From: Shimia sp022448905
GTDB lineage: Bacteria > Pseudomonadota > Alphaproteobacteria > Rhodobacterales > Rhodobacteraceae
Assembly: GCF_047126315.1 (NCBI RefSeq)
Contig: NZ_CP138953.1
Coordinates: forward strand, 2,356,001-2,420,000
Direction of reading: 5' to 3'
DNA: 64,000 nt
The first letter of the stretch is position 1; every line of letters begins with the position of its first letter. Below, piece after piece: positions 34,191 to 43,065 of the stretch. Below the pieces are notes generated by a model. That model saw only the letters and a list, made by a program, of their open reading frames with translations. It was not told where the DNA came from and did no database searches. A program made the position numbers and the translations under genes.

Positions 34191-34955
34191 TCAGGTTTGA
34201 ACAGGCACGCCTTCGGGCTTTTTGCCCAAAATAATCATGCCCAGCAAATCGTCGTCGGTGACGTCATCCACGTTCACGGTGCCAACCAATTGACCGTTCT
34301 TCATCACCGAGGCGCGATCACAGAGTTCCATGACATCGTGGATGTCGTGGCTGATCAGGAAGATGCCGATGCCCTGGGCCTTAAGCTGTTGGATCAGCTC
34401 GGAAACCATTTGGGTTTCATGCGGGCCAAGCGCGGCGGTGGGTTCGTCCATGATCAGGATCTTGGCGTCGAAATACACGGCGCGGGCGATGGCCACGGAC
34501 TGGCGTTGACCACCCGAAAGCGCAGAGACCGGCTCGGCGAACTTTTTGAAGTTCGGGTTGAGCTTGCCCATGATCTTGCGCGTTTCGGCCTCCATGGCGT
34601 CGTCATTGACGGTGCCTAACGGCGTGGTGAGTTCACGCCCCAGGAAGAGGTTGGACGCCGCATCGAGGTTATCGGCCAGCGCAAGCGTCTGGTAGATGGT
34701 CTCGATGTTGTATTTGCGGGCGTCGCGGGGATTGTGGATCTCTGCTTTTTCGCCGTTGATGTAGATTTCGCCACCGTCACCCTGATAGGCGCCGGAGAGG
34801 ATTTTGATCAGGGTGGATTTGCCCGCGCCATTGTGGCCCAGAAGGCCCACCACTTCGCCCGGCATGAGATCGACGGAGACGTGGTCCACCGCTTTGATCC
34901 CGCCAAAGGAGATGTGGATGTCGCGCATTTCCACGAGAGGGGTTTGCTTGTCCAT
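34191..34955 (-). CDS. xylG: Sugar ABC transporter ATP-binding protein (xylose type)
   Basis: 254 residues, a single ATPase domain rather than the two-domain form of E. coli XylG. Walker A is GLLGHNGAGKSTLIK, the signature is VSALSGGQRQSVAIAR, Walker B is ILIMDEPTAALGP, and the switch His is in FLISHDIHD. It energises sugar uptake with the permease at 34967 and the binding protein at 36382. The single-domain form resembles FrcA of rhizobial fructose importers, but the shared operator with xylBA supports xylose. Confidence 0.88.
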   Translation of the reverse strand: MDKQTPLVEMRDIHISFGGIKAVDHVSVDLMPGEVVGLLGHNGAGKSTLIKILSGAYQGDGGEIYINGEKAEIHNPRDARKYNIETIYQTLALADNLDAASNLFLGRELTTPLGTVNDDAMEAETRKIMGKLNPNFKKFAEPVSALSGGQRQSVAIARAVYFDAKILIMDEPTAALGPHETQMVSELIQQLKAQGIGIFLISHDIHDVMELCDRASVMKNGQLVGTVNVDDVTDDDLLGMIILGKKPEGVPVQT

Positions 34956-34966
34956 GATGTTTCTCC

Positions 34967-36232
34967 TTATGCGCCAGTGCGGCGGCGGTAGACGATGTCG
35001 ACCCAGACCGCGAAGACCAGAACCACACCCACAACGATGTTTTGCAGTGGCGCGTCGACGCCAACCGAAGCCATGCCGGATTGCAGCGACTGCATGATCA
35101 ACGCGCCAATCACGGCGCCATAGATGGTGCCAGCGCCACCAGCGAGGGCCGTGCCGCCAATGACGGCTGCCGCGATCACGCGCAGCTCATCCAGCGTGCC
35201 AAGGCCCACATCCACTGCGTTCAAGCGCGCGGAGGCGATGATTGAGGCGATGCCGGTCAGCGCGCCCATCAGCGCGAAGATTTTCACGGTCAGAAGGCGG
35301 GTGTTGATGCCCGACAGCTCGGCCGCTTCAGGGTTACCACCGGTGGCATAGATGTAGCGGCCAAAGCGGGTCCGGCGGGCGATGATGGTCATGACAATCG
35401 CCACGGCCAGCAGGATCACCACCGGAATGGCCACACCGTGGTTCCAAACCAGACCGTCAGTGTATTCGATGCCCTGCGCTTCGGTCATGCGACGCATCGC
35501 ACCTTTGGGGATCGGGTAGCTGTTCATGATCGATACAAAGAGCAGGATGCCGCCGGCCGCGATGGCCATGAGGATGCCTTCGGCCCAGGCAGGTTTTACG
35601 GCAAAGCCGTGGGAGGCTTTGTTGCGGCGGCTGAGCAGCATGAAGCCCACAGCGACGAGTGCGGCAACGATGCCAAAGAGCCAGCTCATGGTTTCGCCCA
35701 GGGTGCCCTCCGCGCCGCCACCAAGTAGGCGGAAAGTTGGGTCTAGCGGGGCTTGCGTCTGGCCCTTCGTGACCCACCACATAGCGCCACGATAGACGAG
35801 GAAGCCGCCGAGGGTAACTATGAAGGCAGGTACGGTCAGGTAGCCGATGATCCAGCCTTGGAAGGCGCCGAGCACGGCGCCCATGGTGATGGCGAAGATC
35901 ACGGCGATGATCCAGATCGACCAGTGGCCGAGACCAACGACGTCTGGCAGGATTTGTACCTGCAGCGCCGCGGTGGCCATGCCGATGAAGCCGAGCATCG
36001 AGCCGACGGACAGGTCGATGTGTCGGGTGACGATGACAAACACCATGCCCGTGGCCATGACGGCGACGGAGGCGGTTTGCACCGAGACGTTGAAGAAGTT
36101 TCGTGGTGAGAGGAAGCGGCCATCTGTGAAGATGCCAAAGACGATCCATATCACAACAAGCGCGCCGATCATTCCAAGCAGGCGGGGATCCAGCCCCAGC
36201 TTGTTGATCAGGTTCTTAGCTTGGTTTTGCAT
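34967..36232 (-). CDS. xylH: Sugar ABC transporter permease (xylose type)
   Basis: 421 residues with about ten helices, of the ribose/xylose permease family (PF02653). Motifs include RNFFNVSVQTASVAVMATGMVFVIVTRHIDLSVGSMLG and the later YIYATGGNPEAAELSGINTR and AAAVIGGTALAGGAGTIYG. A longer central loop than RbsC agrees with XylH-type permeases. It forms the membrane channel for the sugar. It lies 11 bases before xylG and downstream of xylF after a strong hairpin. Confidence 0.9.
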   Translation of the reverse strand: MQNQAKNLINKLGLDPRLLGMIGALVVIWIVFGIFTDGRFLSPRNFFNVSVQTASVAVMATGMVFVIVTRHIDLSVGSMLGFIGMATAALQVQILPDVVGLGHWSIWIIAVIFAITMGAVLGAFQGWIIGYLTVPAFIVTLGGFLVYRGAMWWVTKGQTQAPLDPTFRLLGGGAEGTLGETMSWLFGIVAALVAVGFMLLSRRNKASHGFAVKPAWAEGILMAIAAGGILLFVSIMNSYPIPKGAMRRMTEAQGIEYTDGLVWNHGVAIPVVILLAVAIVMTIIARRTRFGRYIYATGGNPEAAELSGINTRLLTVKIFALMGALTGIASIIASARLNAVDVGLGTLDELRVIAAAVIGGTALAGGAGTIYGAVIGALIMQSLQSGMASVGVDAPLQNIVVGVVLVFAVWVDIVYRRRTGA

Positions 36233-36343
36233 TGTGCGTTCCCTTTTTGGTTCGCGATGCTTGAGACATCTCCCCCAGTCTGCGCGGAGTGTTCCGCATC
36301 AGTCAAAGGGCTTAAAAATCTCAGGGGAGTGGGGAAATTAAGT

Positions 36344-36371
36344 GCCCCCCCGCGCCGTAGAGCGGAGGGGC
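36344..36371 (-). ncRNA. Intercistronic hairpin between xylF and xylH
   Basis: On the - strand a ten-base-pair GC-rich stem (GCCCCTCCGC with GCGGGGGGGC, one G:T pair) and eight-base loop lies ten bases after the xylF stop. Such hairpins after binding-protein genes stop 3' decay or part of transcription, giving more binding protein than permease. Confidence 0.6.
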
Positions 36372-36381
36372 AGGGTTTAGC

Positions 36382-37395
36382 TTATTGGCACGCTGCGACG
36401 GAGGAGCCGGCGCAGAGCACGTCTTTCTCGATCCAGCCTGCGTCCAGAACAACGTTCAGGTTGTCAGCGGTCACTGGAACTGGTGCGAGGAACATGGAGT
36501 TCAGTGTGGTGCCGGCTGGAGAGGTCCATTCTGCGGCGCCGTCTACGTCCATGCCTTTGGCAAGCGACACAGCGATTTCACCGGCGGCGTTGCCCAGAGC
36601 GCGGGCGTCTTTCCAGACAGATACAGTCTGGGTGCCCATGGCGACACGGTTCAACGCAGCGTGGTCACCGTCCTGACCGGAGACTGGAATGCCTTCCATG
36701 CCCTGTGCGGTCAGTGCGGCTACAACGCCGCCAGCGGTGCCGTCGTTCGACGCGATCACAGCGTCAACTTTGTTGTCAGCCGCGGTCAGGATCTGCTCCA
36801 TGTTGCGCTGGGCGTTGGCTGGCACCCAGCCGTCGGTGTAGGCTTCGCCAACGATCTTGATGTCGCCGGAATCGATTGCCGCCTGAATGATTTCCTGCTG
36901 ACCACCGCGCAGGAAGTCTGCGTTTGGATCGGTGGGCGAGCCTTTGATCATCACGTAGTTGCCTTTTGGCATGGCTTCGAGCACGGCACGGGCCTGCATG
37001 CGGCCCACTTCGACGTTGTCAAAGGTCAGGTAGAAGGCGCGGCTGTCTTCGATCAGACGGTCATAGGCGATCACTGGGATCTCTTCATCGGCCGCGGCCT
37101 GCACAGCAGGACCAACCGCGGACGCATCTTGCGCCAAGATGATCAGCGCGTCGGCGCCTTGAGCGATCAGGCTTTCGATGTCGCTCAGCTGTTTGGCAGA
37201 AGAACTCTGCGCGTCAGCGGAGATGTATTTGGCGCCAGCGGCGTCCAATGCGCCTTTGATGGCGGCTTCGTCGGTTTTCCAGCGCTCTTCCTGGAAGTTG
37301 GACCAGCTTACGCCGATGACCAGATCATCAGCCCAGGCTGCGGTGCTCATGAGGGCGCCGGCGATAACAGCCGTCGCGGTTGCAAAAAGTTTCAT
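36382..37395 (-). CDS. xylF: Periplasmic sugar-binding protein (xylose type)
   Basis: 337 residues. A signal peptide ends at AAWAD. Two lobes of the periplasmic-binding-protein 1 fold follow: VIGVSWSNFQEERWKTDEAAIK opens the N-lobe, with QGADALIILAQDASAVGPAV and IPVIAYDRLIEDSRAFYLTFD, as in XylF, and the C-lobe has VDAVIASNDGTAGGVVAAL and PVSGQDGDHAALNR. It captures D-xylose or a similar sugar for XylHG. First gene of the operon; the ROK-type operator lies 82 bases upstream. Confidence 0.92.
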   Translation of the reverse strand: MKLFATATAVIAGALMSTAAWADDLVIGVSWSNFQEERWKTDEAAIKGALDAAGAKYISADAQSSSAKQLSDIESLIAQGADALIILAQDASAVGPAVQAAADEEIPVIAYDRLIEDSRAFYLTFDNVEVGRMQARAVLEAMPKGNYVMIKGSPTDPNADFLRGGQQEIIQAAIDSGDIKIVGEAYTDGWVPANAQRNMEQILTAADNKVDAVIASNDGTAGGVVAALTAQGMEGIPVSGQDGDHAALNRVAMGTQTVSVWKDARALGNAAGEIAVSLAKGMDVDGAAEWTSPAGTTLNSMFLAPVPVTADNLNVVLDAGWIEKDVLCAGSSVAACQ

Positions 37396-37476
37396 GGTGT
37401 CCTCCCAAATGGTCTTCCCGGTGGCGTGGCCGAAGTGAGTCGGCTCTGACCGGGTGTGACCAATGGTAGCGCAATA

Positions 37477-37493
37477 AATTTGTAAATCAAATT
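37477..37493. promoter_or_regulatory. Probable ROK/XylR operator before xylF
   Basis: Inverted repeat AATTTG-TAAAT-CAAATT between the divergent xylF and ROK regulator genes. The same arms and spacing occur before xylB at 44543, so both transcription units are likely under one repressor. Confidence 0.78.
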
Positions 37494-37604
37494 AAATAAG
37501 CTAACCTTGCATTGATCCGACAAACATCGGCATGGTTTTGACGCCGGGGAAGGGCAGCTTGTGTTTTGGTTGCAGACCGTGTCCGGTGAAGAAGGAGCCA
37601 GTAT

Positions 37605-38798
37605 ATGTCTGTGAATCAAAGAGAAATTGGGCGGCGTAAGCTGCTGGGAGAAATTCGCAGGCAGCAGCGTGTTCCACGCATTGACCTGAGCGAGCTGACC
37701 GGAATCAGCCGTGCAACCGTGACAACCATCACCGCAGAGTTGCTGCGGGAAGGGTTGATCGAGGAGGTCTCTAGCGACCTGGGCGAGAAAGATTCGAAAC
37801 GCGGACGCCCAAAGGTGGATCTGAAGATTCGCGGGGCGGCACGGTTGATTGCGGGGGCAAAAATCTCCCACAAGACCATCTCTTTGGTGCTGCTTGACTT
37901 TGAAGGCACGCAGTTGGCCGCTCATGAGGCGGAGCTGGAAGAGGCCGTTATGCCGACCGAAGACATGACGGTGGTTTTGGCGGACCTTCTGGAGGTGCTG
38001 GCGCGAAAAATGGGCCTGTCCCGTGCAGACATTGCCGGGTTTGGGCTGGGGATCGCGGGCATTGTCGATGCGCCGCGTGGATTTGTGCATTGGTCGCCGT
38101 CTCTGGACAGCCGGAACGTGATGTTGGGTGATATCCTTGGGCGCGGGCTGGGTATTCCTGTGTTTATCGACAACGATGCCAACCTCGTCGCCATGGCGGA
38201 AAAGAGTTTTGGCCTGGGGGTGGGGCACAATGACTTCATTGTTGTGACCATCGAAAGCGGTGTTGGCATGGGCATTGTGATCAACAACGAGATTTACCGA
38301 GGCACGCGGGGCTGTGGCGCGGAATTTGGCCACACCAAGGTGCAGCTCGAGGGAGCGTTGTGTCGCTGTGGGCAGCGGGGATGCCTGGAGGCCTATGCGG
38401 CGGACTATGCTTTGACCCGTGAGGCGATGATGGCCAGCGGCGAGGCGGCGGAGCGGGAGGTGGAAGACATCTTGCGCGCGGCGAAAGAAGGCGACGAGAT
38501 GGCCGCCTCGATTGTCAGCCGCGCTGGGCGCATGTTTGCCATGGGCTTGGCCAATATCGTGAACATCTTTGATCCGGAGCTGATCATTCTGGCGGGCGAG
38601 CAGATGCAATCCAGCCATCTTTATGCGGAAGAGGTGATTGAAGGCATGCGCAAGTTGATTGTGCAGGTGGATAAGGCCCCGCCGGAGGTGGTGGTGCACA
38701 AGTGGGGCAACCTGATGTGGGCCCGTGGGGCCGCGGCCTATGCGCTTGAAAAGGTGTCGGAAAACGCGCTTCTGGAGATGGCAGAGAATGTGGCTTAA
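37605..38798 (+). CDS. xylR: ROK-family xylose repressor (XylR type)
   Basis: 397 residues. The N-terminal winged helix is LSELTGISRATVTTITAELLREGLIEEV; the ROK sugar-kinase-like domain follows, with GLGIAGIVDAPRG, VFIDNDANLVA and the zinc motif GALCRCGQRGCLEAYA. Such proteins repress sugar genes until the sugar binds. It is divergent from xylF with an inverted-repeat operator between, and flanked by xylose genes on both sides. Its 3' end overlaps the start of the CRTAC1-like gene by 11 bases. Confidence 0.88.
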   Translation: MSVNQREIGRRKLLGEIRRQQRVPRIDLSELTGISRATVTTITAELLREGLIEEVSSDLGEKDSKRGRPKVDLKIRGAARLIAGAKISHKTISLVLLDFEGTQLAAHEAELEEAVMPTEDMTVVLADLLEVLARKMGLSRADIAGFGLGIAGIVDAPRGFVHWSPSLDSRNVMLGDILGRGLGIPVFIDNDANLVAMAEKSFGLGVGHNDFIVVTIESGVGMGIVINNEIYRGTRGCGAEFGHTKVQLEGALCRCGQRGCLEAYAADYALTREAMMASGEAAEREVEDILRAAKEGDEMAASIVSRAGRMFAMGLANIVNIFDPELIILAGEQMQSSHLYAEEVIEGMRKLIVQVDKAPPEVVVHKWGNLMWARGAAAYALEKVSENALLEMAENVA

Positions 38799-40329
38799 GG
38801 GCGTCAGCGCACTGGCACTTGTCGCGGCAGGTTCCGCGCAGGCCGAAGTTGGTTTTGCACCGGTGGACGTTGCAGAGCATGTCTATGACGGCGGCTGGGA
38901 GTTTTATGTCGGTGGCGGCGTGGCGGCGTTTGATTGCAGTGGGGACGGCTTGCCGGAACTGGTGGCGGCGGGGGGGGAGAACCCTCCGATTTTGCTGCGC
39001 AACCGGAGTGCGCATGGCGGTGTCGTGACCTTTGAGGAAGACACGCCGGATGCTTTGATGATGCCGGGGACCACGGGGTTTTATCCGCTTGATATTGATG
39101 GCGATGGCTGGCTGGACCTTGTGGCGTTACGGGTGGGTGAGAACCGCCTTCTCAAAGGCGGGCCGGAGTGCCGTTTTGAACCCATGGACGTGCCGGGGTT
39201 TGATGGCGGCGATGCCTGGACCACGGCGTTTTCCGCCACCTGGGAGCGGCAGGATGTGCTGCCGACATTGGCGTTTGGCAATTACGTAGATCGCGACGAT
39301 CCCAAGGGGCCGTTTGAGGCCTGTGATGAGAATGATTTGTTTCGGGCTTCCGGCGAGGGGTATGTCCATTCCACGTTGACGCCGGGGTTTTGCCCGCTGT
39401 CGATCTTGTTTTCCGACTGGGGCCGTTTGGGCCGCGCGGATCTGCGGATGAGCAATGACCGGCATTACTACGTGAAAGGCGGCGCAGAGCAGCTTTGGGC
39501 GATGGAGGCCACACCGCGGCTCTATGGTGAGGCGGATGGCTGGGCCACGCATATGCTGTGGGGCATGGGCATCGCGGAGCGGGATCTTGATTTTGACGGT
39601 AAGACAGAGGTGTTTTTGTCGTCGATGGGCGATCAGCGGTTGATGAAGCGTGTGAGTGCGGAGGCGCCAACGTTTGAAGACGTGCCCTATGAAATGGGCA
39701 CCTCGGCGCATCGGCCCTACACTGGTGGCGACGGGCGGCCGTCGACTGGTTGGCACATCAGTTTTGGCGATGTGGACAACGACGGGTTGGACGATGTGTT
39801 CATTGCCAAGGGCAATGTGCAACAGATGCCCGGTGCGGCGATGGACGACCCCAACAATCTGTTGATGCAGCAAGTGGATGGGACCTTTGCGGAGCAGGGC
39901 GACGTGGCGGGGATTGCCACTTTGGCGCGTAGCCGTGGCGCGGCGCTGGTGGATATGAACCACGATGGGCTGTTGGATTTGGCGGTGGTGAACCGACGGG
40001 CGCCGTTGGAGATCTATCAAAACGTCACTGAAAGCACGGGCAATTGGGTGGCCCTGACCCTGATGGGGAAAGAGGCCAACAGCCAAGCCGTGGGAGCCTT
40101 CATTGAGGTGAAGGTGGGCGATCACGTTCATCTGCGGGAGATCACCGTGGGCGGTGGCCATGCGGGGGGCGTGTCCGGGCCCCAGCATTTTGGGCTGGGC
40201 GATGCGGACAAAGTAGAAGTGCGCGTGCGCTGGCCAGATGGTACACAAGGCGACTGGATCGAAGTGCCGGTGAATGGCAGCTGGCGGCTGTGGTCCGAAG
40301 GGCCGGTGACGGTGTTGTCGGCGTATTGA
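38788..40329 (+). CDS. Secreted CRTAC1-like protein with FG-GAP/VCBS repeats
   Basis: 513 residues from the ATG at 38788, which lies inside the end of the repressor gene. A signal peptide ends in SAQAEVGF. Calcium-binding FG-GAP loops of the type DIDGDGWLDLV, DLDFDGKTEVF, DVDNDGLDDVF and DMNHDGLLDLA indicate a beta-propeller, and the end (VGAFIEVKVGDHVHLREITVGGGHAGGVSGPQHFGLGDAD, VRWPDGTQGDW) is an ASPIC/UnbV domain. It is probably exported. It is convergent with a di-haem peroxidase, a pairing also seen elsewhere. The function is unknown. Confidence 0.85.
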   Translation: MWLKGVSALALVAAGSAQAEVGFAPVDVAEHVYDGGWEFYVGGGVAAFDCSGDGLPELVAAGGENPPILLRNRSAHGGVVTFEEDTPDALMMPGTTGFYPLDIDGDGWLDLVALRVGENRLLKGGPECRFEPMDVPGFDGGDAWTTAFSATWERQDVLPTLAFGNYVDRDDPKGPFEACDENDLFRASGEGYVHSTLTPGFCPLSILFSDWGRLGRADLRMSNDRHYYVKGGAEQLWAMEATPRLYGEADGWATHMLWGMGIAERDLDFDGKTEVFLSSMGDQRLMKRVSAEAPTFEDVPYEMGTSAHRPYTGGDGRPSTGWHISFGDVDNDGLDDVFIAKGNVQQMPGAAMDDPNNLLMQQVDGTFAEQGDVAGIATLARSRGAALVDMNHDGLLDLAVVNRRAPLEIYQNVTESTGNWVALTLMGKEANSQAVGAFIEVKVGDHVHLREITVGGGHAGGVSGPQHFGLGDADKVEVRVRWPDGTQGDWIEVPVNGSWRLWSEGPVTVLSAY

Positions 40330-40343
40330 GCAGGCCGCGTGGA

Positions 40344-41666
40344 TCAGTTGGAAAGCTGGTCCATCGGTAAGCCGGAGGGCACCGACTCGGGCACGCCAAG
40401 GCGGCCCTGAATGGCGTCGTAGTCTGTGAGACTTTCGAGGAAAGCGAGGATGTGCGCGACCTCTTGATCAGTAAGATCAATCGGGGAAAGCTCGTTGGCT
40501 GCGGCGATTTCAATCACTTCAGGATCGTCCTGCATCAGCTTGAAATCTGTGTTAAATTTCCCGTCGGAATAGGTGGTCTGGGCCTCTGCGTAGGACTTGA
40601 GTGAGGCCACCGGATCGAGGTGATGTCTGACCATGGCTTCCAGAGATGTATAAGCCCCGTTATGGCCATAGGGCGCGGTCTGCGTGATGTTGCGCAGCGA
40701 AGGCGTGCGGAAGCGGTAGAAGTCTTGTTCATTTCCGGTGACGCGGCCACGGCCGACGTCGCGGTTGTGGCGCTCAAACGGCGCAGCTTTGCCCGGTCCG
40801 ATTTGCGGGAGTGCGATGGCGTGGAAACCGTGGTCGGTCTGGAATTGGCCCGCATGGCAGGTGCCGCATTGGGCTTTGCCGTAGAAAAGATCGAGACCTG
40901 CGGCGGCATCAGCGGCGAGCGGCGTGCCGTCGCGCAGGTAGGCGTCAAAGGCCGAGGCATCGGCGCGCCATTCAAAGGCGATGAAGGCGGCGAGCGCGTT
41001 GGCGATGTGGTGGAATTTAATTGGTGCGTCAGCGCCAATCACATCATCAAAGGCCGCGCGGTAGGCGGGGATGGCCTCGACCCGTTTGGCGAGGATGTCC
41101 CAGGCGCCGCCGGGGCCGGTGAGTTGGCCAAGGCGCACGGCTTGGCTTACGTCGTTCTCGGAATAGTGGCCGGCCATTTCGTCGCCTGACAGAACGGGGA
41201 ACATGGCTTGCGCGGCGAGGGCGTTGTCAAAGCCCATTTCCATCTCGCTGCCCAAGGGGGTGCGGATGCCGGAAGGGCGTGTGGGGTCGTCCTCTAAGCG
41301 GCCGTCGTGGAAGAAGACGGTGAATTCGGTAGCGCCAAGGTTCCACAACGCAGGGGCGTTGCGGGGGATACGTTTTTCGGGCGGATTTGAGGCGTCGATC
41401 TTGCGCTCTAGCCCGAGCCCGGTGGCGCCGTCGCCAAGGCCAAGGGAGACGCCGTCCGAGGTACCCAGATCAGGATGATGACAAGTTGCACAAGCGACGC
41501 TGCGGTTGCCCGATAGGATCGGGTCGTAGAACAGTTGCCAGCCCAGCTCGACCTCTGCAATATCCTGCGCCGGGAAGGTGGCGTCCGCCTTTGGCAGCGG
41601 TGACGCGCTGGCATTGGTTGCCAGAATGGCGGGCAGGAAAGCGGCTGTGAGCATCAAAGGGCGCAT
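40344..41666 (-). CDS. Di-haem cytochrome c peroxidase / MauG-family protein
   Basis: 440 residues. A signal peptide ends at ASA, followed by two haem c motifs, CATCH (Cys59-His63) and CGTCH (Cys267-His271). LGWQLFYDPILSGNRSVACATCHHPDLG and FRTPSLRNITQTAPYGHNGAYTSLEAMV match bacterial peroxidase/MauG proteins. It sits in the periplasm and either reduces hydrogen peroxide or oxidises a protein partner. The convergent CRTAC1-like protein is a candidate partner. It lies between the xylose regulator and xylA yet has no clear sugar role. Confidence 0.88.
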   Translation of the reverse strand: MRPLMLTAAFLPAILATNASASPLPKADATFPAQDIAEVELGWQLFYDPILSGNRSVACATCHHPDLGTSDGVSLGLGDGATGLGLERKIDASNPPEKRIPRNAPALWNLGATEFTVFFHDGRLEDDPTRPSGIRTPLGSEMEMGFDNALAAQAMFPVLSGDEMAGHYSENDVSQAVRLGQLTGPGGAWDILAKRVEAIPAYRAAFDDVIGADAPIKFHHIANALAAFIAFEWRADASAFDAYLRDGTPLAADAAAGLDLFYGKAQCGTCHAGQFQTDHGFHAIALPQIGPGKAAPFERHNRDVGRGRVTGNEQDFYRFRTPSLRNITQTAPYGHNGAYTSLEAMVRHHLDPVASLKSYAEAQTTYSDGKFNTDFKLMQDDPEVIEIAAANELSPIDLTDQEVAHILAFLESLTDYDAIQGRLGVPESVPSGLPMDQLSN

Positions 41667-41760
41667 GGCGTGTCTTTCATTTGGAAAAGCCCCCCCGCGC
41701 AGGAGAATATGCGCGAAGGGCCAGTGTATCTTGGCTCAATAACGGTTTTGAAACAAGATA

Positions 41761-43065
41761 TTACACAAAGCGGTTCACGTAGTTTTCCAGGATCTCCTGA
41801 CGGCCGGATTTGGGCGCCGGGTTGATCTTGCCGCTCATCACGTCCTCAAAAGTCCCGTCGAGATCCCCGGCCAGCATGGCTTTGGCTGCGTCGGTGTCCC
41901 AACCGGCGTAGCGCTCGGCCAGCGCATCCTCGAGACCACCATCTTCGATCATTGCGGCGGCGGCTTTCAGGCCACGCGCGCAGACGTCCATGGCGCCGAT
42001 GTGGCCTGCGATCAGGTCTTCGGCGTTCAAGGACTGGCGGCGCAGTTTGGCGTCAAAGTTGGTGCCGCCGGTTTTCAGGCCGCCGTCTTTGAGGATGTGG
42101 TAGTAGGCCAGCGCAACCTCGGGCACGGAGTTCGGGAACTGGTCGGTGTCCCAGCCGGACTGGTAGTCGTTGCGGTTCATGTCGATCGAGCCGAGCACGC
42201 CAAGGGCAGCGGCGGTGGCGATCTCATGCTCAAAGCTGTGACCGGCGAGGATGGCGTGGCCTTGCTCGAGGTTCAGTTTGACTTCGTTTTCCAGGCCGTA
42301 CTTTTTGAGGAAGCCGTAGCAGGTGGCGGCGTCGAAGTCGTATTGATGCTTGGACGGTTCCTGCGGTTTGGGTTCCACCAGGATGGCGCCTTCAAAGCCA
42401 ATTTTGTGTTTGTAGTCCACCACCATGTTGAGGAAGCGGCCCATGTTGTCGAGCTCGCGGCCCATGTCGGTGTTGAGCAGGGTCTCATAGCCTTCACGAC
42501 CGCCCCAGAGCACGTAGTTTTCGCCGCCCAGACGTTTGGTGGCGTCCATGCAGGTTTTCACAGTTGCGGCGGAATAGGCGAACACATCGGGGTCTGGGTT
42601 GGTCGACGCGCCGCCCATCCAGCGGCGGTGGCTGAACATATTGGCGGTGCCCCAGAGCAGTTTAACGGAGCGTGTACTCATCTTTTCTTCAAAGTAATCA
42701 ATGATCTCTTCGAAGTTTTTCAGGCTCTCGGCGAAGCTGTCTCCTTCTGGACGCACGTCTGCATCGTGCCAGCAGAAGTAGGGCTGCTGCAGGATGTCAA
42801 ACATCTCAAAAGCGGCGTCGGCTTTGACTTTGGCCATGTCCATGCGGGTCTGCGGATGCCATGGGCGCTCAAACGTTTGGCCGCCAAAGGGGTCGCCGCC
42901 TTCCCAGGCAAAGCTGTGCCAGTAGGCGACGGCGAAGCGCAGGTGGTCTTCCATGCGTTTGCCCATGACAATCTTATCCGGGTTGTAGTGGTGGAAGGCC
43001 ATCGGGTTGGTGCTGTTGGGCCCTTCATATTGGGCGGGGGCGATGTTTTTGAAGAAATCAGTCAT
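41761..43065 (-). CDS. xylA: Xylose isomerase
   Basis: 434 residues from the ATG at 43065; the frame stays open upstream inside xylB, but the XylA N-terminus begins at MTDFFKNIAPAQYEG. The active site is visible: YWHSFAWEGGDPFGG, FCWHDADVRPEG, ILVEPKPQEPSKHQYDFD (metal-binding Glu and Lys), and GSIDMNRNDYQSGWDTDQFP. It converts D-xylose to D-xylulose. Its start overlaps the xylB stop by four bases (ATGA), so xylB-xylA is a translationally coupled operon. Confidence 0.95.
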   Translation of the reverse strand: MTDFFKNIAPAQYEGPNSTNPMAFHHYNPDKIVMGKRMEDHLRFAVAYWHSFAWEGGDPFGGQTFERPWHPQTRMDMAKVKADAAFEMFDILQQPYFCWHDADVRPEGDSFAESLKNFEEIIDYFEEKMSTRSVKLLWGTANMFSHRRWMGGASTNPDPDVFAYSAATVKTCMDATKRLGGENYVLWGGREGYETLLNTDMGRELDNMGRFLNMVVDYKHKIGFEGAILVEPKPQEPSKHQYDFDAATCYGFLKKYGLENEVKLNLEQGHAILAGHSFEHEIATAAALGVLGSIDMNRNDYQSGWDTDQFPNSVPEVALAYYHILKDGGLKTGGTNFDAKLRRQSLNAEDLIAGHIGAMDVCARGLKAAAAMIEDGGLEDALAERYAGWDTDAAKAMLAGDLDGTFEDVMSGKINPAPKSGRQEILENYVNRFV

